Positions 47,101 through 55,851 of a stretch of 64,000 nt of DNA are shown here, one piece after another. Below the pieces are notes generated by a model, which was not told the origin of the DNA, did no database searches, and worked only from the letters and a program-made list of their open reading frames with translations. Made by a program: the position numbers and the translations under genes. Position 1 is the first letter of the stretch; every line of letters starts with the position of its first letter. This stretch comes from an uncultured Pelagibacteraceae bacterium (GTDB taxonomy: Bacteria; Pseudomonadota; Alphaproteobacteria; Pelagibacterales; Pelagibacteraceae). Where the stretch lies: contig CACKVD010000002.1 of the NCBI GenBank assembly GCA_902603555.1, positions 36,282 through 100,281 on the forward strand, given 5' to 3'.

Positions 47101-47717
47101 TGAGTAACTTATTTAAAAGAATATTAAGCTCAATAATACTATTACCGCTTGTATTATATTTTTTAATGAGTGGTTCGTTATATTTGATTTTTTTTACAAC
47201 AATTTGTTTCTTAGTAGCCTCTTATGAATGGAACAAAATAGCAAAAAAAATAAATTTTAAAATTTTAGGATTTATTTTTTTGATTTTTTCATTTTATACA
47301 TTTTATAAAGTTGGAACAGGTCATTTTTGGCCAATAGTACTTTTAATTTGTGTTTCTACTGATATTGGTGGCTACCTTTTTGGAAAATTTTTTGGAGGTC
47401 CAAAGTTAATTAAAATTAGTCCTAATAAAACATATGCCGGAATGTTCGGAGGCTATTTTTTATCATTAATTTTTCTTCTATATTATTTGAATATTGTGAA
47501 TATTGAAATATCAATAGGAATTATAATAATGGTAATTTTAATTTCTACTACTAGTCAAGTTGGTGATATAATTATTTCATATTTCAAAAGATTATCAAAA
47601 GTTGAAGATACAGGAAAAATTATTCCAGGCCACGGTGGTCTTCTTGATAGAATTGATGGCATGATCTTTGCCTTTCCAATATTTTATATTATTGAAATAA
47701 CAGGTTATTTATTTTAA
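47100..47717 (+). CDS. cdsA: Phosphatidate cytidylyltransferase
   Basis: A 205-residue membrane enzyme making CDP-diacylglycerol. It is short for the family, which usually has about 270 residues, with fewer N-terminal helices. The diagnostic parts are intact: STDIGGYLFGKFFGG, SPNKTYAGMFGG and the C-terminal SQVGDIIISYFKR followed by DTGKIIPGHGGLLDRIDGM with catalytic aspartates. It overlaps uppS and dxr by one base each. Confidence 0.92.
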   Translation: MSNLFKRILSSIILLPLVLYFLMSGSLYLIFFTTICFLVASYEWNKIAKKINFKILGFIFLIFSFYTFYKVGTGHFWPIVLLICVSTDIGGYLFGKFFGGPKLIKISPNKTYAGMFGGYFLSLIFLLYYLNIVNIEISIGIIIMVILISTTSQVGDIIISYFKRLSKVEDTGKIIPGHGGLLDRIDGMIFAFPIFYIIEITGYLF

Positions 47718-48883
47718 TGAAAAAAAAAATAGCAATTCTTGGCTCCACAGGATCGATAGGAAAATCTTTAATTGATATAATTAAAAATGATAAAAGAAAT
47801 TATCAAATTACTCTTTTAACCGCTAATAGAAATTATAAAGAATTACTTAAACAAGCAAAATATTTTAATGTTAAAAATTTGATAATTACTGATTACAAAT
47901 CATATACTTTAGCAAATAAAAAAAATTTTAAAAAAAAATTTAATATTTATAACAATTACAAATATTTCAAAAAAATATTTAAAAATAAAAATGATTTTAT
48001 TATGAGCTCTATTACTGGACTTGATGGTTTAGAGCCAACTTTAAATTCTATTAAATTTACCAAAAATATTTTAATAGCAAACAAAGAAGCTATCATTTGT
48101 GGATGGAACTTAATTGAAAGAGAAATACTTAGGTATAAAACTAATTTTATTCCAGTTGATTCTGAACATTTTTCTATTTGGTCTTTACTTAAAGAAAATG
48201 AACTTTCAAAAGTAGATAAGATTTTTATAACAGCATCTGGAGGACCTTTTTTAAAATTACCAAAAAAAAAATTTCCTAAGATTTCAATTAAAAGTGCTCT
48301 AAAACATCCGAATTGGAAAATGGGAAAAAAAATAACAATAGACTCAGCAACATTAATGAATAAACTTTTTGAAATAATTGAAGCTAAAAATATATTTAAG
48401 ATACCATACAAAAATTTGAAAATTTTAATTCATCCAAAATCTTATGTTCATGCTATAATAAAATTTTCAAATGGATTAAGTAAACTATTAATTCATGATA
48501 CATCAATGAAAATTCCAATTTTTAATGCTTTAAATTCAAATACTAAATCAAAAAAAATAATTTCGAAAAATTTAGATATCGGTAAATTGAATGATTTAGA
48601 TTTTTCTTTTCCTGATGTAAATAAATTTCCTTCTTTAAAAATACTCGAACAATTACCAGAAAAAAACTCATTATTTGAAACCATTTTAGTTACAGTAAAT
48701 GATGAAGTAGTTAATTTATTTTTAGATGGGAAAATTAAGTTTACAGATATTCCTAAAATTATTACAAAGATTATTAGTTCAAAAAAATATCAAAAATATA
48801 AAAAAAAACCTGCAAATAATCTTAGTAAAATCGTCAATTTGAACAAATTCGTTCGTTTAAAAATGAAATCTTTAAGTGTATAA
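47717..48883 (+). CDS. dxr: 1-deoxy-D-xylulose 5-phosphate reductoisomerase
   Basis: A 388-residue enzyme of the non-mevalonate isoprenoid pathway, feeding UppS. The NADPH motif GSTGSIGKSLIDII is at the start, metal/substrate residues in VDSEHFSIW and ITASGGPF follow, then HPNWKMGKKITIDSATLMNKLFEIIEA. The middle includes a run of ten A encoding a lysine stretch with the frame intact. bamA starts seven bases after its stop codon; rseP, which often lies between, is missing. Confidence 0.94.
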   Translation: MKKKIAILGSTGSIGKSLIDIIKNDKRNYQITLLTANRNYKELLKQAKYFNVKNLIITDYKSYTLANKKNFKKKFNIYNNYKYFKKIFKNKNDFIMSSITGLDGLEPTLNSIKFTKNILIANKEAIICGWNLIEREILRYKTNFIPVDSEHFSIWSLLKENELSKVDKIFITASGGPFLKLPKKKFPKISIKSALKHPNWKMGKKITIDSATLMNKLFEIIEAKNIFKIPYKNLKILIHPKSYVHAIIKFSNGLSKLLIHDTSMKIPIFNALNSNTKSKKIISKNLDIGKLNDLDFSFPDVNKFPSLKILEQLPEKNSLFETILVTVNDEVVNLFLDGKIKFTDIPKIITKIISSKKYQKYKKKPANNLSKIVNLNKFVRLKMKSLSV

Positions 48884-48889
48884 GACAGC

Positions 48890-51139
48890 ATGATCAATTT
48901 TATAAAAAATAATCTGATAGCACTATTTATTTTTTTTCTAGGCACCTCTAACATATCAGCTGAAATTATAAAAAAAATAATTGTTGATGGAAATGAAAGA
49001 GTAAATGTAGAAACTATCAAAATTTTTGGAGGTGTATCTGTAAATGATGATTTAAACTCAAATGATTTAAATGATATATTAAAAAAACTTTATAAAACAA
49101 ATTTTTTTGAAAGTGTAAATTTATCGTTAGATAATTCTATTCTTAAAATTTCAGTAATTGAAAATGCAATTGTTCAAAATTTAATACTTCAAGGTATAGA
49201 TAATGATAACCTGAAAAAGAAAATTTTGGAAATTATATCAGTAAAAGAAAAAAATCCATTTATAGAAAATAAAGTTAAAAATGATCTTCAAAATATAAAA
49301 AATTTTTTACAAGATGTGGGGTTTTATTTTTCCTCAGTAGATATATTGCAGAAAGAAAACACAAACAATTCTATTGATCTTATTTTTAAAATTGATCTTG
49401 GAGATAAAGCCTTCATAAATGAAATTGTTTTTTTAGGAGATAAAAAATTTAAAAAAAGAAAACTTTTAAATATAATTACTTCAGAGGAAAATAAATTTTG
49501 GAAATTTATAAGTAATAAACGTTTATTAAATAAACAACGTATAGAACTTGATAAAAGATTGCTTGTGAGTTTTTATAAAAATCAAGGTTATTATAATGTT
49601 TCTATATTAGATGAAACTGTTCAGTTCGATGATAATCAAAATTTTAAAGTAGTTTTTAATATAGATAGCGGAAAAAAGTTTTATTTTGGTAAGTTTGATA
49701 TTGATTTACCAACTGATTTTGAAAAAAATTATTTTGAAAAAATATTAAAAAAACTAAATAACTTTTCAGGTGAAAAGTATTCACTAAAAATTATAGAAAA
49801 AATGCTAACTCAAATAGAGAAAATAGCCAGCAATAAACAATTTGAGTTCGTTAATGCAGAAATCGATGAAAAACTTACAGATAATAAAATTGATATAACT
49901 ATCAAACTTCTAAATGATCAACCAAATATTTATGTAAAAAAAATCAATATTTTTGGAAACAATGTAACTATTGAAGATGTTATAAGAAATGAACTAATTA
50001 TAGATGAGGGTGATCCTTTTAATAAAATTTTATTTCAAAAATCTATAAATAATATTAAATCGACAAATATATTTAAAAGTGTAGATGCAAATCTTGAAAA
50101 AACTGATAATGAATTAGAACAAATTATCAACATAAAAGTTGAGGAAAAACCAACAGGACAAATTTCTGCAGGTGCTGGAGTTGGAACATCAGGTGCGTCG
50201 ACTTCTTTTGGTATTCAAGAAAATAATTTTTTAGGAAAAGGTATTATTTTAGATAGTAATCTTTCCCTAAGTGAAGAAACTATTAAAGGCTTATTTTCAT
50301 ATAAAAAACCTAATTTTAAAAATACAGATCGTGATTTTAATTTAACTATCGAAAGTCAAGAAACAGACAGACTTGACAGTTTTGGCTATAAATCAGCTGA
50401 AACAGGTTTTTTAGTTGGTACAAAGTTTGAACAATTAGAAGATTTTTATATTGAGCCAACTTTCTCTGTATATTACGAGACGTTAGATACAGCAAGTACC
50501 GCATCTTCATTATTACAAAAACAAGAGGGTGATTATTTAGATGCACTATTTAGTTATGCTTTGCAATTAGACAGAAGAGACCAAGTTTATCAACCAAAAG
50601 ATGGTTATGTGTCAACTTTCTACCAATCTTTACCTTTAAATATTGAGGATAATCAAACTTTGGTAAACAGTTATGAAATTAAGAATTACTATGAATATTT
50701 TGATGATTTAGTTGCCTCAGTTTCATTTTTTACAAAAGCTGCAAATTCGTTTGGTGATGACGATGTTAGAGTTTCTGATAGATTATATTTACCTTCAAGA
50801 AAACTTAGAGGATTTGAAGCAGGAAAAGTTGGTCCAATAGATGGTGGTGATTTTGTTGGTGGAAATTATTTAGCATCTTTTAATGCTGCTAGCGAATTAC
50901 CAATTTTTGAGTCTTTAGAAACTATGGACTTTAGCCTTTTCTATGATGCGGCAAATGTATGGGGTGTAGATTATAACTCAAAAATTAATGATTCTAGTGC
51001 GCTAAGAAGTGCAGTAGGTCTTGGAATAGATTGGTACACACCAATTGGACCTATGAGCTTTAGCTTCACACAACCAATTTCAAAAAAAACAACAGATAAA
51101 ACTGAAACTTTTAGATTTAGTTTAGGAACTACATTTTAA
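48890..51139 (+). CDS. bamA: Outer membrane protein assembly factor BamA
   Basis: A 749-residue Omp85 protein. A signal peptide ends near NISA-EI (about residue 24). Five POTRA repeats occupy about 25-345, visible as recurring I-V-x-G-N and GDP-F turns, followed by a 16-strand beta-barrel. GPIGPMSFSF-like sequence (YTPIGPMSFSFTQPI) near the end and a terminal FRFSLGTTF ending in Phe match Omp85 barrels. It inserts outer-membrane proteins. The skp-like chaperone gene follows after six bases. Confidence 0.93.
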   Translation: MINFIKNNLIALFIFFLGTSNISAEIIKKIIVDGNERVNVETIKIFGGVSVNDDLNSNDLNDILKKLYKTNFFESVNLSLDNSILKISVIENAIVQNLILQGIDNDNLKKKILEIISVKEKNPFIENKVKNDLQNIKNFLQDVGFYFSSVDILQKENTNNSIDLIFKIDLGDKAFINEIVFLGDKKFKKRKLLNIITSEENKFWKFISNKRLLNKQRIELDKRLLVSFYKNQGYYNVSILDETVQFDDNQNFKVVFNIDSGKKFYFGKFDIDLPTDFEKNYFEKILKKLNNFSGEKYSLKIIEKMLTQIEKIASNKQFEFVNAEIDEKLTDNKIDITIKLLNDQPNIYVKKINIFGNNVTIEDVIRNELIIDEGDPFNKILFQKSINNIKSTNIFKSVDANLEKTDNELEQIINIKVEEKPTGQISAGAGVGTSGASTSFGIQENNFLGKGIILDSNLSLSEETIKGLFSYKKPNFKNTDRDFNLTIESQETDRLDSFGYKSAETGFLVGTKFEQLEDFYIEPTFSVYYETLDTASTASSLLQKQEGDYLDALFSYALQLDRRDQVYQPKDGYVSTFYQSLPLNIEDNQTLVNSYEIKNYYEYFDDLVASVSFFTKAANSFGDDDVRVSDRLYLPSRKLRGFEAGKVGPIDGGDFVGGNYLASFNAASELPIFESLETMDFSLFYDAANVWGVDYNSKINDSSALRSAVGLGIDWYTPIGPMSFSFTQPISKKTTDKTETFRFSLGTTF

Positions 51140-51145
51140 AAAATT

Positions 51146-51661
51146 ATGATTTTTTGTAGAATTTTTTTTATAATTTTTTTGATTAGTTCGCCTGCATTAT
51201 CTAATCAAAATATACCTGTCAAATATATAGACTTAAATTTCATAGTGAATAATTCAATTGTAGGAAAAAAAATTAAAGATTTAATTGTTAAAGAAAAAAC
51301 AAAATTAGAAAAAGAGCATAAAAAATTAGAAAAACAACTGCTAGCTAAAAAAAATGAAATTTTAACAAAAAAAAATATTTTAAGTGAAGAGGATTTCAAA
51401 AAAGAAGCTGAAGCTCATCAAAAAAAAGTAAATGAATATGAAACAAAAAAAAAACAAGATTTTGAAAAAATGGCTAAAAAAAATTTAGATTTAAGTAGAA
51501 ATTTTATGATCCAAATAGACAAAATTGTAATAGATTTTGCGAGAAGTAATTCAATAGATTTACTTTTAAAAAAAGATGCATTGATAGTATCAAATTCTAA
51601 TCTTGATATTACAAAAGCTATATTAGACGAGGTTGATAAAAATATTAAAAAAATCAATTAA
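51146..51661 (+). CDS. skp: Skp/OmpH family periplasmic chaperone
   Basis: A 171-residue exported protein with signal peptide MIFCRIFFIIFLISSPALS. The mature part starts with the family's VKYIDLNFIVNNS and then a long, highly charged coiled-coil (KTKLEKEHKKLEKQLLAKKN to about 120), and ends with the beta-domain return IDFARSNSIDLLLKKDALIV. It carries unfolded outer-membrane proteins to BamA, in keeping with its position. Confidence 0.88.
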   Translation: MIFCRIFFIIFLISSPALSNQNIPVKYIDLNFIVNNSIVGKKIKDLIVKEKTKLEKEHKKLEKQLLAKKNEILTKKNILSEEDFKKEAEAHQKKVNEYETKKKQDFEKMAKKNLDLSRNFMIQIDKIVIDFARSNSIDLLLKKDALIVSNSNLDITKAILDEVDKNIKKIN

Positions 51662-51664
51662 TAA

Positions 51665-52114
51665 ATGACAAATAAATTAAATAAAAATGATATAATTGAT
51701 CTTTTACCTCACAGAGAACCCATGTTATTGATTGATGAATTAATAGATATCAAAAAACTTCAATCTGCTACAGCTATTATGAATGTAAAAAAGGATGGAT
51801 TTTACGTCCAAGGACATTTTCCTGATCAACCGGTAATGCCAGGTGTTTTAATTGTTGAGGCTTTTGGTCAAGCTGCTGCAGCCCTAACAGCCCATGGAAT
51901 AGACAAAGAAACTTATGAAAATAAATTAGTTTTCTTAATGAGTGTTGAAAAAGCTAAATTTAGAAATCCAGTTATACCTGATTGTAGGTTGGAGCTAAAA
52001 ATTGAAGCTATAAGATCTCACGGAAGAGTATGGAAATACAAAGGTGAAGCCTTTGTAGGTGAAAAAAAAATGGCAGATGCTCAGTGGTCAGCTACTATAG
52101 TTGATAGAAAATAA
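51665..52114 (+). CDS. fabZ: 3-hydroxyacyl-[acyl-carrier-protein] dehydratase FabZ
   Basis: A 149-residue hotdog dehydratase. LPHREPMLLIDELID, and GHFPDQPVMPGVLIVEAFGQAAA with the catalytic His and Glu, are diagnostic. It dehydrates beta-hydroxyacyl-ACP in fatty-acid synthesis and competes with LpxA/LpxD for precursor, which explains linkage to the lipid A genes. Here fabZ precedes lpxD; many proteobacteria have lpxD first. Confidence 0.94.
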   Translation: MTNKLNKNDIIDLLPHREPMLLIDELIDIKKLQSATAIMNVKKDGFYVQGHFPDQPVMPGVLIVEAFGQAAAALTAHGIDKETYENKLVFLMSVEKAKFRNPVIPDCRLELKIEAIRSHGRVWKYKGEAFVGEKKMADAQWSATIVDRK

Positions 52115-52140
52115 TTAGTAATAATAGTTGATACAAAGAA

Positions 52141-52157
52141 TATCAAAAGTTTTGATA
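52141..52157. repeat. 17-base perfect inverted repeat before lpxD
   Basis: TATCAAAAGTTTTGATA is a perfect palindrome around one G, lying 11 bases before the lpxD start in the only sizeable gap (54 bases) of this operon. It could be a weak hairpin overlapping the ribosome site or an operator. Palindromes of this strength are expected a few times by chance in a window this AT-rich. Confidence 0.35.
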
Positions 52158-52168
52158 GATATTCCTTA

Positions 52169-53149
52169 ATGTTAAATCCTTTTTTTAAAAATGTAGGTCC
52201 TTTTAATATAGAAAAATTACTCAGCAAAACTGATATTAAAAATAAAGATAATTTTAAAAAAGATAAAATTTATAATGTTTCTGATTTGTTAACTGCTTCA
52301 AATAAAGATTTAACTTTTTTACACTCAAAAAATTATTCTGAATTAGCATCAAAAACTAAAGCATCCTACTGCATTACTCTAGATAATCTTTCTCATTTTT
52401 TACCGAGTTCATGTAACAAAATTATTGTTGAAAATGTATTATTAACAATGGCAAAAATTACAAAAGAATTTTATCCAAAGTCAATTAATGACGATTTTGA
52501 CGACTCTGTAAAAAATATTTCTAAAACATCCTTTAAAAAAAATGTAAAATTTGGAAAAAATGTTTTAATCGGTAAAAACGTTAAAATAGGAAAAAAATGT
52601 TTAGTTGGTCATAATACAATTATTGAAAAAAATGTTATTATCGGCTCTAATTGTTCAATTGGCTCTAATGTTATATTAAGAAATACGATTGTTAAAGACA
52701 ATGTAAATATTTTGGATGGATGTGTTATAGGAAAAAAAGGTTTTGGTTTTTTTCCAAATAAAGAAAAAAATATTAGGTATCCTCACATTGGAATTGTTAT
52801 TATAAATGAAAACTGTGAAATTGGATGCGGATCTACAATCGATAGAGGTTCATTATCAAATACGATAATTGGCAAAAATACATACTTAGATAATCAAGTG
52901 CATATTGCTCACAATAATAAAATTGGTGACAATTGTATTATTGCTGGACAAGTTGGTTTTGCTGGAAGTTCAACTTTAGGTAATAATGTTATGATTGGTG
53001 GTCAAGCCGGTGTTTCAGGCCATTTAAAAGTTGGAAACAATGTCCAGATAGGAGGTGGAAGTGGGGTTATAAATGATATACCTGATAATACTAAAGTTAT
53101 GGGATATCCAGCAAAAAGTTTAAGAGAGTTTATAAAAAATAATAGATGA
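52169..53149 (+). CDS. lpxD: UDP-3-O-acylglucosamine N-acyltransferase
   Basis: A 326-residue enzyme adding the N-linked hydroxyacyl chain of lipid A. The N-terminal uridine-binding part is followed by a long left-handed beta-helix of hexapeptide repeats (VLIGKNVKIGKK and so on, about 125-310). HIGIVIINENCEIGCGSTIDRGSL contains the conserved IDRG segment and VHIAHNNKIGDN the catalytic histidine. It overlaps lpxA by four bases. Confidence 0.93.
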   Translation: MLNPFFKNVGPFNIEKLLSKTDIKNKDNFKKDKIYNVSDLLTASNKDLTFLHSKNYSELASKTKASYCITLDNLSHFLPSSCNKIIVENVLLTMAKITKEFYPKSINDDFDDSVKNISKTSFKKNVKFGKNVLIGKNVKIGKKCLVGHNTIIEKNVIIGSNCSIGSNVILRNTIVKDNVNILDGCVIGKKGFGFFPNKEKNIRYPHIGIVIINENCEIGCGSTIDRGSLSNTIIGKNTYLDNQVHIAHNNKIGDNCIIAGQVGFAGSSTLGNNVMIGGQAGVSGHLKVGNNVQIGGGSGVINDIPDNTKVMGYPAKSLREFIKNNR

Positions 53150-53922
53150 TAGATAAAACTGCAATCATAGATTCAAAAGCTAAATTACATAAGAATGTTC
53201 ATGTAGGTCCTTATTGTGTAATAGGCCCTAATGTTGAGATTGGGGAAAATACTGTAATTCAATCACATGTAAATATTTCTGGAAATGTTAAAATTGGTAA
53301 AGAGAATATGATTTACCCCTTTGTTTCTATTAACGATCCACAAGATTTAAAATATGCTGGAGAACTAACTACTCTAATTATAGGAGATAACAATAAGATC
53401 AGAGAATACGTAACTATAAATCCAGGGACAGTTGGTGGTGGTGGAAAAACAATTATTGGAAATAATTGTTTATTTATGATTTCATCACATATAGCTCATG
53501 ATTGCCAGGTAGGAAATAATGTAATAATTGCTAATAATGTTCCTTTGGGAGGTCATGCAATCATTGAAGATAATGTTGTAATAGGAGGAAACTCTGCAGT
53601 TCAACAATTCACAAGAATTGGTAAAATGGCAATGATTGGTGGAATGACAGGTGTGTTACATGATGTAATTCCTTATGGATTGTCAACAGGAAACAGAAAT
53701 TCATTACAAGGATTAAACTTAATTGGATTAAGAAGAGCTAAGTTTGAAAACAAAGATATTTTAGGCTTAAGTGAAGCTTATAAGGAAATTTTTGCTACTA
53801 AAAAAATTAATGAAAATATAAGTAAATTGAATGGTTCTTTTCAAGAAAATCCGTTAGTCAAGAATGTAATTGATTTTATAACAAAAGATAAAAAAAGATC
53901 TATTTGCACACCATTTTCGTAA
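53146..53922 (+). CDS. lpxA: Acyl-[ACP]--UDP-N-acetylglucosamine O-acyltransferase
   Basis: A 258-residue hexapeptide-repeat acyltransferase, first step of lipid A synthesis. Repeats such as VHVGPYCVIGPNVEIGENT build the beta-helix; ISSHIAHDCQVGNNV has the catalytic histidine, and GLNLIGLRRAKF near the start of the C-terminal helices is a family marker. It begins within the lpxD stop and is one base before lpxI. Confidence 0.95.
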   Translation: MIDKTAIIDSKAKLHKNVHVGPYCVIGPNVEIGENTVIQSHVNISGNVKIGKENMIYPFVSINDPQDLKYAGELTTLIIGDNNKIREYVTINPGTVGGGGKTIIGNNCLFMISSHIAHDCQVGNNVIIANNVPLGGHAIIEDNVVIGGNSAVQQFTRIGKMAMIGGMTGVLHDVIPYGLSTGNRNSLQGLNLIGLRRAKFENKDILGLSEAYKEIFATKKINENISKLNGSFQENPLVKNVIDFITKDKKRSICTPFS

Positions 53923-53923
53923 A

Positions 53924-54718
53924 ATGATAGGATTAATTTTTGGTGATACTGAATTTCCAAAGGAAATTCTAAAAACTGTCAAAAAAAGAAAAATTAAGTA
54001 TTTGATAATTGATTTGTCAAAATCAAAGAAATTTAAACAAGATAGAAAATCTTATTCAGTTTCTATAGGTCAATTTGGTAAAATCATTAATATTCTTAAG
54101 GAAAATAACTGTAAAAAAGTCTTATTTGCTGGAAAGGTAAATAAACCAAACTTTTCTAGATTAAAATTAGATTTTAAAGGCATTTATTATATTCCAAGAA
54201 TTCTCAAAGCATCGAAGCTTGGTGATGCAGCAATACTTAAAGAAATCATTAAAATATTAGCTCAAAATAAGATTAAAACTGAAAATTCACTTAAATTTAA
54301 TCCTGACCTTTCATTAAAAAAAGGCAATTATTCAAAATTAAAACCAAACAAACAAGATCAATCAGACATCATTAAAGCAATTAAAACTTTAAATAGTTTA
54401 AGAGAATATAATTTTAGCCAAGGTGTTGTAGTTAGAAATAAAAAAGTAGTTTCTATAGAAGGAAAAGGTGGAACCAAAAAAATGCTTGAAAAAAGCAGAA
54501 GCAAAATATTGAGAAATCATGGAGTTTTAGTTAAATTTCCAAAAAAGAAACAAGACTTGAGAGTAGATCTTCCAACGATTGGATTAAAAACTTTAAAACA
54601 AATTAAGACAGCTGGATTAAAAGGTATTGTTGTAAAAAGCAATCAACACGTTTTTTTAGATAAAGGTAAATGTATTAAGTTTGCTAATATAAATAAGATG
54701 TTCATCTCAGTTAAATGA
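53924..54718 (+). CDS. lpxI: UDP-2,3-diacylglucosamine pyrophosphatase LpxI
   Basis: A 264-residue protein of the LpxI family (formerly DUF1009), the alphaproteobacterial replacement for LpxH. Visible family features are the N-terminal IGLIFGDTEFPKEI, GQFGKIINILKENNCKKVLFAGKV, QGVVVRNKKVVSIEGKGGT, and DLRVDLPTIGLKTL, which holds the proposed catalytic aspartate. It makes lipid X. The position between lpxA and lpxB is typical. Confidence 0.92.
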   Translation: MIGLIFGDTEFPKEILKTVKKRKIKYLIIDLSKSKKFKQDRKSYSVSIGQFGKIINILKENNCKKVLFAGKVNKPNFSRLKLDFKGIYYIPRILKASKLGDAAILKEIIKILAQNKIKTENSLKFNPDLSLKKGNYSKLKPNKQDQSDIIKAIKTLNSLREYNFSQGVVVRNKKVVSIEGKGGTKKMLEKSRSKILRNHGVLVKFPKKKQDLRVDLPTIGLKTLKQIKTAGLKGIVVKSNQHVFLDKGKCIKFANINKMFISVK

Positions 54719-55851
54719 AAAAGATTTTTATACTAACTGGTGAACCTTCAGGAGATAAACTTGCTTCTAAAGTCATATCTAAACTTAAAAAAGATAATCC
54801 TAATATTGAATATTCTTGTGTTGGTGGAACACACTTAAGTTCATTAGGAATAAAATCTATCTTTGATCTTAAAGAAATTACATATATTGGTTTTACAAGT
54901 GTTTTATTGAATATTTTCAAAATAAAGAACAAAATAAATAAAACTGTTGATGAGATAATAAAATTCAATCCAGATATTTTGTTCAGTGTGGATAGTCCTG
55001 ATTTTACATTAAGGGTTGCTGAAAAAGTTAAAAAATTAAATAATAAAATTAAAACAGTACATTATGTAGCCCCACAAGTATGGGTATGGCGAGAGGGTAG
55101 AGTAAAAAAATTTAAAAAATTTTTAGATCATATTTTGCTATTATTTGATTTTGAAAAAAAATATTTTGATAAAGAAAATATCCCAAATACTTTTGTGGGT
55201 CATCCTTTGTTAGAGCAAGAAATTAAAAATAAGATAGATATATCTAATATTGTATCAAGTGAAAAAAAAATTATCTCCCTTTTTTGTGGCAGTAGACTAT
55301 CTGAAGTAAATTTACTTTTACCTATCTTGATTGATTTCATAGATTTAATGAACAAAAAATTTAATAATTTCTCATTTGTTTTTCATGCGACTGATGAAAA
55401 CAAAAGTTTAATAAATGAAAAAATTAATGATGCAAATTTAGAAAATGTATCAGTTATTTCTAACGAAAATATTAAAAAACAAATATTAAATAAATCTATA
55501 TTTGCGGTTTCCAAATCTGGAACCGTTTCTCTCGAAATTTGTAATGCAAAAGTTCCCTCTATAATTATCTATAAAATGAATTTTTTAAATTTTTTTATCG
55601 TTAAAATGTTGGTAAAAATAAAATTTGCTAACATCATTAATATTATTAATAACAAAGAAATAATTCCCGAATTAATTCAGAGCGAGTGTAATTCTAAAGA
55701 AATTTATAATTCAGTTGTCTATTTTTTAAAAAATCCAGAATTAATGAAAAAACAAATTAATGATTATGAAGAAACTTTAGTTAAAATCAGATCGAAAACT
55801 TCATCTTCAGATGAAGCTTCATCAGTGTTAACTAATTTTCTTACTAGTTAA
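54715..55851 (+). CDS. lpxB: Lipid-A-disaccharide synthase
   Basis: A 378-residue GT-B glycosyltransferase. It starts IFILTGEPSGDKLASKVI, with SVDSPDFTLRVAEKVK and HYVAPQVWVWREGRVKK near the middle, and SKSGTVSLEICNAKVPSIIIYK near the nucleotide site, all LpxB hallmarks. It condenses lipid X with its UDP precursor. The last 24 bases overlap the end of the convergent gltX gene. gltA, often next to lpxB in alphaproteobacteria, is not here. Confidence 0.94.
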   Translation: MKKIFILTGEPSGDKLASKVISKLKKDNPNIEYSCVGGTHLSSLGIKSIFDLKEITYIGFTSVLLNIFKIKNKINKTVDEIIKFNPDILFSVDSPDFTLRVAEKVKKLNNKIKTVHYVAPQVWVWREGRVKKFKKFLDHILLLFDFEKKYFDKENIPNTFVGHPLLEQEIKNKIDISNIVSSEKKIISLFCGSRLSEVNLLLPILIDFIDLMNKKFNNFSFVFHATDENKSLINEKINDANLENVSVISNENIKKQILNKSIFAVSKSGTVSLEICNAKVPSIIIYKMNFLNFFIVKMLVKIKFANIINIINNKEIIPELIQSECNSKEIYNSVVYFLKNPELMKKQINDYEETLVKIRSKTSSSDEASSVLTNFLTS

